Shown here piece after piece: positions 1 through 7,531 of a stretch of 64,000 bases of DNA. Made by a program: the position numbers and the translations under genes. This DNA is from Arsukibacterium tuosuense (lineage in GTDB: Bacteria > Pseudomonadota > Gammaproteobacteria > Enterobacterales > Alteromonadaceae). The DNA lies in the NCBI RefSeq assembly GCF_900215315.1, contig NZ_OBEB01000004.1, positions 62,001-126,000 of the forward strand. The letters run 5' to 3'. Below the pieces are notes generated by a model. The model was not told the DNA's origin, did no database searches, and was given only the letters and a program-made list of their open reading frames with translations. Position 1 is the stretch's first letter. Every line of letters starts with the position of its first letter.

Positions 1-1
1 C

Positions 2-688
2 AGCGGTCGTTCCAATCAGCAAGCGGTGTTTATCGATTCCAGTGGTCGTAGCTATGCCACCGAAGCGCATGAATTGCCGTCGGCCCGCGGTCAGGGCGAG
101 CCCCTGAGTGGCCGCTTTACCATTGTTGCCGGTGAAACGGTCGACCATGTGCTGCTGGGTGATGAAAAGCGGGCACTGTTACTGGCCAGCGACGCCGGCT
201 ATGGCTTTGTGGCCGAATACAGTGATTTACTCAGTCGTAATAAAGCGGGAAAAGCGGTGCTCAGCTTACCGGTCGGCGCTAAAGTCTTACCGCCGCTGGT
301 AGTGAAACAACCCGAGACCGATTTATTGTTGTGTATTTCAAATGAAGGCCGGATGCTGGTGTTTCCGGTGAGTGAACTACCCAAGCTTAGTAAAGGTAAG
401 GGCAACAAGCTGATGTCGATTCCTTCAGCCCGGGCTGCCAGCCGGGAAGAGTATGTATGTCAGCTGGCAGTGGTGCCGGCAGAAGGCGGCGTTACCCTGG
501 TAGCGGGTAAGCGTAAACTGACGCTGAAAACGGCTGATTTAGAGCATTATGTGGGCGAGCGAGGCCGCAGAGGCAACAAACTGCCACGCGGGCTGCAGCG
601 GATTGACGAAGTGCAGGTGCAGCAGGGAGCCAGCGACAGCCAGCAAACTGATGAAACTGTCAGAGATCAAACCAGCAATGACAGCTAA
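2..688 (+). CDS. parC: DNA topoisomerase IV subunit A, C-terminal part (5' end outside window)
   Basis: The reading frame is open from base 2, so the gene starts before the window; only about the last 228 codons are present. ParC is the DNA-cleaving subunit of topoisomerase IV, which decatenates daughter chromosomes with ParE. The catalytic tyrosine domain is missing here. What is visible is the C-terminal beta-pinwheel that wraps DNA, with typical ParC text such as SGRSYATEAHELPSARGQGE near the left edge and GKGNKLMSIPSA in the middle. The last 30 residues are a polar Gln/Ser/Asp-rich tail, as in other ParC proteins. plsC follows on the same strand after 42 bases, the usual parC-plsC order in gammaproteobacteria. 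Confidence 0.95.
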   Translation, partial: SGRSNQQAVFIDSSGRSYATEAHELPSARGQGEPLSGRFTIVAGETVDHVLLGDEKRALLLASDAGYGFVAEYSDLLSRNKAGKAVLSLPVGAKVLPPLVVKQPETDLLLCISNEGRMLVFPVSELPKLSKGKGNKLMSIPSARAASREEYVCQLAVVPAEGGVTLVAGKRKLTLKTADLEHYVGERGRRGNKLPRGLQRIDEVQVQQGASDSQQTDETVRDQTSNDS

Positions 689-730
689 AGCCGCTATACT
701 GTGCCCCTTTTATCCGGAAGGGGCCAGCTA

Positions 731-1474
731 GTGATTGCGGTTGTTCGTCTAATATTACTGACGTTATTTTTTATTATCAGCACGTTGGCAGGGTTAATCG
801 TCTGTTTGTTCAGGCCCTTTCATCCTGACAACGTCGCACTGTTCAGCCGCTGGTATGGCAAGGTTTCCTGGATTTTAGGGATTGAAGTTGAAGTACGGCG
901 CGACCCGGCGATAATTGTCGGTGAGCCCTATGTGTTTATTGCCAACCATCAGAACAACCTCGATTTATTCACGCTCAGTGGCACAGTATTGCCGCGTACG
1001 GTAACGATTGGTAAAAAAAGTCTGAAATATATCCCGTTCTTTGGCCAGTTATACTGGTTGAGCGGTAATATCATGATTGACCGTAACGACAAAAATAAAG
1101 CGTTAAGTACCATGCTGGCCGCAGCAGAGCGGATATCGCAGCATAAAATTTCAGTCTGGATGTTCCCCGAGGGCACCCGCAGTTATGGCCGTGGTCTGTT
1201 ACCGTTCAAAATGGGGGCCTTTCATATTGCACTTGAAGCCAATGTACCGCTGGTGCCGGTAACCATGAGTAGCACCCATGGTCAGTTCAAACTTAACCGC
1301 TGGAATAACGGCAAGGTTATTGTCCAGTTTGCCGCGCCAGCGCCGCTTAGCAAAGAAGATAGTTTGCGCCAGTTTGCGAAAAATATCCGTTTACAGATGG
1401 CCGCACAAATTCAGCAGCTTGATGAAGAGCTCGGCAACGACTACACTGCGCGAAACAGCAAATCAAAAGAGTAA
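731..1474 (+). CDS. plsC: 1-acyl-sn-glycerol-3-phosphate acyltransferase
   Basis: PlsC transfers an acyl chain to lysophosphatidic acid to give phosphatidic acid at the inner membrane. The 248-residue product has an N-terminal membrane segment, the HX4D acyltransferase motif (NHQNNLD), the FPEGTRS substrate motif and the IPFFGQLYWL stretch, all close to E. coli PlsC. I chose the GTG at 731: it has an AAGGGG ribosome site 8-10 bases upstream, and E. coli PlsC also begins just before this membrane segment. An in-frame GTG at 701 would add ten unrelated residues. rraB starts 4 bases after the stop, so the two are probably cotranscribed. Confidence 0.95.
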   Translation: MIAVVRLILLTLFFIISTLAGLIVCLFRPFHPDNVALFSRWYGKVSWILGIEVEVRRDPAIIVGEPYVFIANHQNNLDLFTLSGTVLPRTVTIGKKSLKYIPFFGQLYWLSGNIMIDRNDKNKALSTMLAAAERISQHKISVWMFPEGTRSYGRGLLPFKMGAFHIALEANVPLVPVTMSSTHGQFKLNRWNNGKVIVQFAAPAPLSKEDSLRQFAKNIRLQMAAQIQQLDEELGNDYTARNSKSKE

Positions 1475-1478
1475 TTGC

Positions 1479-1850
1479 ATGGAAAACTGGCAGGAATTTA
1501 CTGAAGATACCATAGGCGCGTTGCTGGAAGATGGCAGCGATCCGGATGCGCTTTATACCGTAGAGCATCACTTCTACGACAAAGACTTCAACAAGCTGGA
1601 AAAACTGGCCGTTGAGCTGTTTAAACTCGGTTACGAAGTCACCGACGCCGAAGAAGTCGAGTTTGAAGACGGCGCCAGTGCCTGGGTTTTTGACGCAATT
1701 CGCGAGCAATCGCTGGAGGTTGAACCTATTGTCGCCGATGCGATTAAACTGGAAGAGCTGGCCCATAAGCATGGCGTAGAATACGACGGCTGGGGCACCT
1801 ACTTTGAAGGCGACGAAGAAGACTTCGTCCTGGATGACGACGAAGAGTAA
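1479..1850 (+). CDS. rraB: Ribonuclease E inhibitor RraB
   Basis: RraB binds RNase E and reduces mRNA turnover in the cytoplasm. The 123-residue protein carries the family blocks LLEDGSDPDALYTVEHHFY, KLGYEVTDAEE and HGVEYDGWGTYFEGD, and ends in the very acidic tail typical of the family. The ATG at 1479 is used because the family begins here; a longer frame that runs back into plsC is an overlap artefact. It is the last gene of the parC-plsC-rraB run and is closed by a strong terminator 18 bases downstream. Confidence 0.95.
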   Translation: MENWQEFTEDTIGALLEDGSDPDALYTVEHHFYDKDFNKLEKLAVELFKLGYEVTDAEEVEFEDGASAWVFDAIREQSLEVEPIVADAIKLEELAHKHGVEYDGWGTYFEGDEEDFVLDDDEE

Positions 1851-1867
1851 GGTAATTAGTTAACAAC

Positions 1868-1894
1868 AAAAAAGCCGCTTAAAAGCGGCTTTTT
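1868..1894. terminator. Bidirectional intrinsic terminator after rraB
   Basis: AAAGCCGCTT and AAGCGGCTTT form a perfect stem with an AA loop. It is flanked by A-runs on the left and T-runs on the right, so it can end transcription from both sides. It lies between rraB (+) and the convergent TIGR03545 gene (-). Confidence 0.9.
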
Positions 1895-1942
1895 ATATTT
1901 TACGGCAGTCTCGGTGGCGTCTGTTGCGGTAGCTACCTGCTG

Positions 1943-3694
1943 CTAACCTCCACCGCCAAGCCGGTCGCGTAGCTTATCTTTCAATTTGTCAGCGGCCTGT
2001 TCTTTTACGTCAGCCAGTTTGGCGTTAAGCATTTGCTCAATATTGCCCTCAAGTGACTCGGCTGCACTGTCCTGCTGATCCAGCATACTCAGCCAGTCGC
2101 TCTGACCACCCAGCTGCTGTTGCAGTTCACTGTCGAGCTTGCTGCGTAAATCTGTTTGCAGCGTGGCAATTTTCGCTTTGGCTTCACCCAGCACAGCGTC
2201 GGCCAGCAGCTTGTCCAGCGGCGAGCGAATGCTGACATCAGGCGCACTGATTAAACCGCTGGCATTTAAGTTTAATGGAATTTCTGCCTGCTGGTTTAGC
2301 AGGGTAGCCAGTTGCTGCATGTATTTGTTGTCGCTGGGTTTAAATTCGGCTTGCTGTAATACCAACTGCGCCTGTTGCTTGACCTGGTTGTCGACCAGAT
2401 TCAGCTTACCGGTGGTATTCAGGGTGGCGCAAGCGAGCTGTAGCAAGGTGTCGCCACGGCCGATATCCATGCTGTCGACATTAATGCCCTGCAGCTGCCA
2501 GTTCACGTTAGTGACCATTTGTTCCAGCACAGCGAAGTCGCCGTTCAGCTTTAGCAGTGCCAGCTGCGGCAGGCCCGTTACCTCGGCATTGAAACGGGTA
2601 GCGGCGTTGATGATCTCGTGCTGAGCAGTAATATCCTGCAGCTCTACTAAGGCTTCACCGCCGCCAATAAGCCAGTTAACCCGGGCATTTTTAATCCAGA
2701 AGTCGGGATAGGGTTGACTGGGTAGTGGCAGAATGCGATTAGCTAAGGTAAGTTCAGGTTGATCACTCAGCTCTTTACCAGGTAAGTTTTCAGGTAGGTA
2801 AGGACCAGCCAACCGGTAAACTGCCTCGAGCTGACCAATCCGCTCGCCCCAGAAGTCACCCAGTAAGATCTGACTGATCGGTGCCAGGCCGCCATCGCTA
2901 ATGTTGGCCAGGTCCTGCAACTTTTGCCAGTCACTGCTGCTGGCGTCACGCAGCGCCGTTACCGCCTGCTGCAATTGCTGGCGGCTCTGGCCAAGCTGCT
3001 CCTGCACCGCTTTTAATTTATCGCGCTCTGAGCGCAGGCTGTCCTGCAGTTTTTTCAGTTCAGCTGCCTTTGCTGCTAAATCGGCCGGATTGGCAATTTT
3101 ACTGTCGGTCAACGCTTTAATGTCGGCCTGAATTTGTTCGAGTTTCGCTTTATCTGGTAACTGCGATTGTACGTCGCGCAGCACTTTTTGCTGGTCTTTA
3201 GCCAGCTGTTGTAACTCTTCGCCGCGGGCCACGGTTTGCAAATCGGCCCGGGCTAACAGCTCATCGGCGTCCGGTAAATCCAGGCGCAGTAATTGTTGGA
3301 AATCAACTTTATCAGCGGGGTCAGCATGCGGGCCACGAAATACCTTGCCCGGACTGCTGCGCTCAGTGCCGTAGGCCAGGCCGTCAACCGCCAGGTCGTT
3401 GATCACATAATAGCCAAGTAACGCCGGCCACACTTCCAGTGCGGCGCGGGCATTGCTGAAACTAATGGTGTTATGGCTTGGTTTAGCATTGTCAGTGATT
3501 TGTAATTCACTGACGTTAAGGGTAAGCGGAGCCAGGCTAACCGACACGTCACTGATATTGACTTCAGCGCCAACTGCTTTTTCCAGGGTATATACCATGC
3601 CCAGCCGGATAGCGGTGCCAAGAAACAGATACACCAGTGCCAGCACGGCAGCGAGCAGGGTAAGAAAAATTAACCAACCGGATTTACGGATCAT
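1943..3694 (-). CDS. TIGR03545 family protein (AsmA-like membrane-anchored protein)
   Basis: Function is not established. The 583-residue protein has one N-terminal transmembrane segment (residues 7-28), then an AsmA-like beta-rich region that opens TLEKAVGAEVNISDVSVSLA. A long coiled coil rich in Gln, Leu and Lys follows (about 150-250), then a second beta region, and the tail is rich in Asp/Gln/Lys and ends DRLGGGG. This layout matches the TIGR03545 family, which is typically encoded beside a TIGR03546 gene, as here: the neighbour lies 10 bases upstream. By analogy to AsmA-like proteins a role in the envelope is likely, but this is inference. Confidence 0.8.
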   Translation of the reverse strand: MIRKSGWLIFLTLLAAVLALVYLFLGTAIRLGMVYTLEKAVGAEVNISDVSVSLAPLTLNVSELQITDNAKPSHNTISFSNARAALEVWPALLGYYVINDLAVDGLAYGTERSSPGKVFRGPHADPADKVDFQQLLRLDLPDADELLARADLQTVARGEELQQLAKDQQKVLRDVQSQLPDKAKLEQIQADIKALTDSKIANPADLAAKAAELKKLQDSLRSERDKLKAVQEQLGQSRQQLQQAVTALRDASSSDWQKLQDLANISDGGLAPISQILLGDFWGERIGQLEAVYRLAGPYLPENLPGKELSDQPELTLANRILPLPSQPYPDFWIKNARVNWLIGGGEALVELQDITAQHEIINAATRFNAEVTGLPQLALLKLNGDFAVLEQMVTNVNWQLQGINVDSMDIGRGDTLLQLACATLNTTGKLNLVDNQVKQQAQLVLQQAEFKPSDNKYMQQLATLLNQQAEIPLNLNASGLISAPDVSIRSPLDKLLADAVLGEAKAKIATLQTDLRSKLDSELQQQLGGQSDWLSMLDQQDSAAESLEGNIEQMLNAKLADVKEQAADKLKDKLRDRLGGGG

Positions 3695-3704
3695 CTGACG
3701 CCCC

Positions 3705-4196
3705 TTAATTTAATTTTTCATACAGCTGGACCAGCTTGCTGGCCTTTAACATCTGTACGATTTTCCATTGCTGAAGTTTGCTCATTACCCGGCCACGATA
3801 TTGTTTTACCAATACTGTACTAAGCCAGGCAACAGGCAGTAGCAACAGTATGCCCAATACAAAAGCGCCTAATACCAGAGTGTGGTGTAAATGAAACAGT
3901 TGCAACGTTTCACTTTGCGCCAGCAGCTGCAATAAAGCGGGGCTTTGTGCATATTGCCAGGTAAGGGCTTCCAAGGCGTCACCGAACATAAACATCAGGC
4001 CGCTGCACAGGCCCCAAACCAGCAGAAAGGTAGCCAGATTTACGGTTAACAGACACACCAGCAGCAGGATCAGCAGGGTCAGTAAACCAAAAGGTAATAA
4101 ACCGGCCATCAGGCCCAGGCCAATAGCCCAGCCAATTTGCCAGGGGGAGGCTTCAGAGTTCAGTACTTTAAGAATTCGGGCAAGCAGGGTTAGCAT
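3705..4196 (-). CDS. TIGR03546 family membrane protein
   Basis: A 163-residue inner-membrane protein of unknown function with about four hydrophobic segments. It begins MLTLLARILKVLNSEASPWQ, the usual TIGR03546 start. I use the ATG at 4196, preceded by AAGGA at a good distance; an upstream in-frame start would add 17 residues with no family support. It sits directly before the TIGR03545 gene with a 10-base gap, so the two are probably one transcript. The constant pairing of these families suggests a joint envelope function, but none is known to me. Confidence 0.8.
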   Translation of the reverse strand: MLTLLARILKVLNSEASPWQIGWAIGLGLMAGLLPFGLLTLLILLLVCLLTVNLATFLLVWGLCSGLMFMFGDALEALTWQYAQSPALLQLLAQSETLQLFHLHHTLVLGAFVLGILLLLPVAWLSTVLVKQYRGRVMSKLQQWKIVQMLKASKLVQLYEKLN

Positions 4197-4309
4197 AGGA
4201 CATCCTTTATCGTCGCAGTCAGTGCTGTTATATAAGGTAACAGCCACACCGGCGTTTGTCAGCCGCCGGTGGTTGAAACAGTGCCGATAAATTCAATGCC
4301 AGCAGGCTT

Positions 4310-5404
4310 TTACTGCACCTGATGACGCAGCCAGCGCTGACTTAGCTGCTGGCCTATTATCCGCAAGATTAACCCGGCCAGCAGCAATGCTGCGGCCAGT
4401 TCAAGCCAGCCAGGCAATACAGAGTGCTGATGTTGCATGGCTCCCTGCACCGTTATATCAAAATAGGCCAGGCCCCGGTCCAATAACCAGCCAAAGAAAA
4501 CCGACATAACAATAACGCCGAACAAATAAGCTGCTAATGCTCTTTTACCCAACTCTTTGTATACCACACTAATAGTGGCGATATTGGTAGCGGGACCGGC
4601 CTGCATAAACACCAGCGCTGCACCCGGGGAAATGCCAACCAGCATCATTGCCGCGGCAATAGGCGTTGATGCCGTGGCACAGACATACATCGGCACGGAG
4701 ATTAGCACCATTAATAACATAGTCCAGATACTGCTGCCGTATTGGGTGAGATAGTCCATCGGTACCAGGGTTTGCACCAGCGCTGCGAAGAACAAGCCCA
4801 GCATCAGCCACAGGTAAAAATCACTCAGTAATTTGCCGGTACTGTACTGCAGGCCATCCTTTGCCTGCTGCCACAGCGAGGATTTTGCCATTGCCTTGCC
4901 CTTAGCGCTGCAGCAGGACGGCTTAACTGGCTCGCTGACCGGTGCTGCTTTTACAGCGCAGCAGCTTTTAACGCTATTGCTGTTGTCAGCGGGTGTTGGT
5001 TCTTCAGTGGCCCGGCCGACCAGCAGGCCGGCGGTAATGGCGCTGATAATAGCCGCAACCGGCCGCACTATTGCCATCACCGGCCCCAGCAGCACATAGG
5101 ATACTGAAATAGAGTCGACCCCGGTTTCCGGGGTGGCGCTTAAAAATGCCACGGTAGCGCCTTTACCTGCGCCACCACGGCGCAGCTGGATTGCTGCCGG
5201 GATAACCCCGCAGCTGCAAAGTGGTAACGGTGCGCCTAACAGCGCCCCTTTGAGCACCGGTTTTATCCCTTCGCCGCCCAGCTGTTTCTGCAGCCAGTTC
5301 ATTGGGATCCAGGTTTTCATCATCGCAGCGACCACTAACCCGACCAGTAACCAGGGTGCCGACAGTACAAACAGCTGCCAGAAATTATCAATAAAACTTA
5401 GCAT
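4310..5404 (-). CDS. PF03773 permease, SO_0444-type Cu/Zn efflux transporter
   Basis: A 364-residue permease with two hydrophobic halves joined by a hydrophilic linker (about residues 130-185). The first half holds the CSCG motif (LCSCGVIPAA), which is typical of the family. The linker carries two extra CC pairs (SCCAVK and SCCSAK) that could bind thiophilic metal. Relatives such as Shewanella SO_0444 are annotated as Cu/Zn efflux transporters. Its start overlaps the stop of the upstream MerR gene by one base (TGATG), so the two are translationally coupled. The substrate here is inferred from the regulator and the cysteines; an organoarsenical role is possible because ArsP belongs to the same fold. 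Confidence 0.8.
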   Translation of the reverse strand: MLSFIDNFWQLFVLSAPWLLVGLVVAAMMKTWIPMNWLQKQLGGEGIKPVLKGALLGAPLPLCSCGVIPAAIQLRRGGAGKGATVAFLSATPETGVDSISVSYVLLGPVMAIVRPVAAIISAITAGLLVGRATEEPTPADNSNSVKSCCAVKAAPVSEPVKPSCCSAKGKAMAKSSLWQQAKDGLQYSTGKLLSDFYLWLMLGLFFAALVQTLVPMDYLTQYGSSIWTMLLMVLISVPMYVCATASTPIAAAMMLVGISPGAALVFMQAGPATNIATISVVYKELGKRALAAYLFGVIVMSVFFGWLLDRGLAYFDITVQGAMQHQHSVLPGWLELAAALLLAGLILRIIGQQLSQRWLRHQVQ

Positions 5405-5856
5405 CAGTTTTGCTCCTGCTGTTGTGGCGGCATTTTATGTTGCTCGGGTTTAACAGTGCTGCCTTGCTCCAGTGCCGTCAGAATAGAGCACTCTGTGGCG
5501 CTGATGCTGCCGCCGCAACAGGCATCGTCCAGCTGTTGCAGGGCTTGTTTAAACTGCTGCAACTCGGCCAGTTGCTTGCTGATCTCCTGGATTTTTTGCT
5601 GCACTTTATCTTTGACATCGCTGCACTGCCACTGGCTTTTGTTATCTTCAATTTGTAGCAATTCATGAATTTGCTGCAAACTAAAACCAACACTTTTTGC
5701 CCGTAAAATAAAAGCCAGACGCTGGCTGTCAGCTTCGAGGTACAACCGGTAGCCGGCGTCAGAACGCGCGCTGGGGCTTAACAGCTGTTGTTTTTCATAA
5801 AAGCGGATGGTGTCAACACTGACCCCATGCCGTTTAACTAATTCACCAATCTTCAT
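5404..5856 (-). CDS. MerR-family metal-sensing regulator (ZntR/PbrR-like)
   Basis: A 150-residue regulator with the MerR helix-turn-helix (MKIGELVKRHGVSVDTIRFY), a dimerisation helix and a metal loop. Sensor cysteines are at the ZntR-type places: one in the QCSDVK block, a CC pair in DDACCGG, and one more in TEC nine residues later. The His seen in ZntR's loop is replaced, which is closer to PbrR/CadR-like sensors, so Zn, Cd or Pb are all possible ligands. It is the first gene of an operon with the permease. It should act on the 20-bp-spacer promoter directly upstream, holding it off without metal and underwinding it when metal binds. Confidence 0.88.
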   Translation of the reverse strand: MKIGELVKRHGVSVDTIRFYEKQQLLSPSARSDAGYRLYLEADSQRLAFILRAKSVGFSLQQIHELLQIEDNKSQWQCSDVKDKVQQKIQEISKQLAELQQFKQALQQLDDACCGGSISATECSILTALEQGSTVKPEQHKMPPQQQEQN

Positions 5857-5895
5857 CTGAGTGCTCCTGATATCGCTTTAAACGACTACCGGCAC

Positions 5896-5930
5896 AGTAT
5901 AAACCCTTGAGCTTACTCCAGAGTCAAGGG
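5896..5930 (-). promoter_or_regulatory. MerR-type promoter/operator for the merR-permease operon
   Basis: On the minus strand a -35 TTGACT (5922-5927) and a -10 TATACT (5896-5901) are separated by 20 bases, the overlong spacing that MerR activators correct. A perfect dyad, CCCTTGA-N13-TCAAGGG, spans 5904-5930 between the two hexamers. Confidence 0.8.
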
Positions 5931-5956
5931 TTAGCAACAAAATCAGCTGGCCGCTG

Positions 5957-6892
5957 TCAGACCAGGGCTTGACCAAGTAGTAATTGAATGCTGAAACCAG
6001 TGATTATTGCGGTACCCAGTACCACCACCACAAAGGCAATCATCAGCGGCCACTGGAACAGTCGTTTTAAAATAATCATTTCCGGCAGGCTGGCGCCGGC
6101 ACCACCAATGGTCAGCGCCATTACGCTCCCTAAACTGGCCCCTTTGGCGACCAGGGTTGCCGCCAGCGGTAACATGGTACTGGCCCGCACGTACAGCAAG
6201 ATACCGCTCAGGGCTGCGGCCGGGATCAGCCACCAGGGGTTAGTGCTGCTCAAACCTGCCAGCAAAGAAGCGGGCACATAGCCATGGATCACTGCACCTA
6301 CTGCTACACCCAACGCAATATGCGGTAAGAAACTACGGGTTTCTTTTATTGCTTGTTGGAATAATGCTTTTAGTGACACCGATTTCCTGGCTTGTGTCGC
6401 AGGGTCGGCGCTACTACTGCCACAACAGCTGTTTGCAGCAGCAGGTAAGGTTACAAAGCGCTGGAAATTTAAAGCTTGCAGAACAAGGCCGCTGCTAATA
6501 GCTACCCCCAGCACCGCTACGCTATAAATCAGCAGTAGTTTCAGCCCGAAGATTACCCACAGCATGGCGATTAAATAGGGGTTTAGCAGCGGTGAGGTAA
6601 ACAGAAACGTCATTACCGGGCCAAAAGCAGCATTAGCCCGCAACAAGCCAACCATCATCGGCAGGGTTGAACAGCTGCAAAAGGGGGTAATGGCGCCTAG
6701 TCCAGCCGCCAGCATATAGCCACTTTTACCTGATAGCAGTGCCTTAACCCGCGCTTTAGGGATCTTATGTTGTAGCCAGCTAACCAGCATACTGATGAGC
6801 ACGAACAACAGCAGCAATTCACTGAACACGATGACAAAGAATTGAATGCTGCTATAAAGCGCATTCTGGTTAAGGTTGGTTAAATCGAGCAT
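5957..6892 (-). CDS. PF03773 permease (ArsP-like)
   Basis: A 311-residue permease with two sets of four or so membrane segments. It contains TPFCSCSTLPMM near residue 80 and a cytoplasmic linker with SCCGSSS. The family includes ArsP, which exports trivalent organoarsenicals, and metal exporters like the neighbour at 4310. I use the ATG at 6892, which has TGAGGAG six bases upstream; a start ten codons earlier has no such site. The gene is divergent from an ArsR regulator and shares a 188-base AT-rich control region with it, so ArsR control is likely. The substrate cannot be fixed from sequence alone. Confidence 0.75.
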   Translation of the reverse strand: MLDLTNLNQNALYSSIQFFVIVFSELLLLFVLISMLVSWLQHKIPKARVKALLSGKSGYMLAAGLGAITPFCSCSTLPMMVGLLRANAAFGPVMTFLFTSPLLNPYLIAMLWVIFGLKLLLIYSVAVLGVAISSGLVLQALNFQRFVTLPAAANSCCGSSSADPATQARKSVSLKALFQQAIKETRSFLPHIALGVAVGAVIHGYVPASLLAGLSSTNPWWLIPAAALSGILLYVRASTMLPLAATLVAKGASLGSVMALTIGGAGASLPEMIILKRLFQWPLMIAFVVVVLGTAIITGFSIQLLLGQALV

Positions 6893-6925
6893 TTTGAACT
6901 CCTCAGTTTTATTATTCCGCAATTA

Positions 6926-6988
6926 TCGAAATATTGATTATTAAAAAAGCCCGCCGGGCAGTTATAATTCCATTAATGTCGAAATATT
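6926..6988. promoter_or_regulatory. Probable ArsR operator repeats between the permease and arsR-like gene
   Basis: The ten-base word TCGAAATATT occurs at 6926-6935 and again at 6979-6988, 53 bases apart (about five helical turns). A related TTCGATAAATAT lies at 7020-7031, close to the ArsR start. The first copy lies in an imperfect palindrome, ATCGAAATATTGAT. Location between divergent genes suggests a shared operator region; this is inference. Confidence 0.45.
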
Positions 6989-7080
6989 TTATTTCTATCA
7001 GTATGGAATTGTCAATATGCTTCGATAAATATAGAATGATTTTATTTTCAGACCAAAGTCTGTGTTAAGAGGAAAACCTA

Positions 7081-7419
7081 ATGGAACTTGAATTGGCTGC
7101 GGCGCGGCTGGCTGAACTGGGTCACAGCACCCGGCTGGCAATATTTCGTATTCTGGTTAAAGCCGGCCGGCAAGGGTTAAGTGTTGGCGATATTCAGCAG
7201 CAACTGGATATTCCTGGCTCAACCTTGTCCCATCATTTGGCGAGAATGATCAAAGTAGACTTATTGCAGCAACAGCGTGAGGGCAGGACACTGTATTGTC
7301 AGTTGCAGTTTGAGGTAGTGGAATCGTTATTAGGCTATTTATATGCGGAATGTTGCACCGCTGATGGCCAGCCATTATTGGCGATGCATAACATAGAGCT
7401 CGCCAGCGCTAAGTGTTGA
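7081..7419 (+). CDS. ArsR/SmtB-family transcriptional regulator
   Basis: A 112-residue winged-helix regulator: the block GHSTRLAIFRILVKAG is followed by a recognition helix with STLSHHLARM. The usual As(III) motif ELCVCDL in helix 3 is absent (here LSVGDI). Cysteines occur only late, as AECC and the terminal residue, so the ligand site must differ from classical ArsR. It is divergent from the ArsP-like permease and probably represses it. The ATG at 7081 has AGAGGAA upstream. Which metal or metalloid it senses is unknown. Confidence 0.82.
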   Translation: MELELAAARLAELGHSTRLAIFRILVKAGRQGLSVGDIQQQLDIPGSTLSHHLARMIKVDLLQQQREGRTLYCQLQFEVVESLLGYLYAECCTADGQPLLAMHNIELASAKC

Positions 7420-7531
7420 CGCTTTTGCGAACAACAACCTGCGGTGTGCGATAAAAGGTAGCGGGAAACCAGCGTAAAGCGGTTACGATTAGCGATTGCG
7501 AATAATCGTTGCTGATAATTAAGGAATACCA

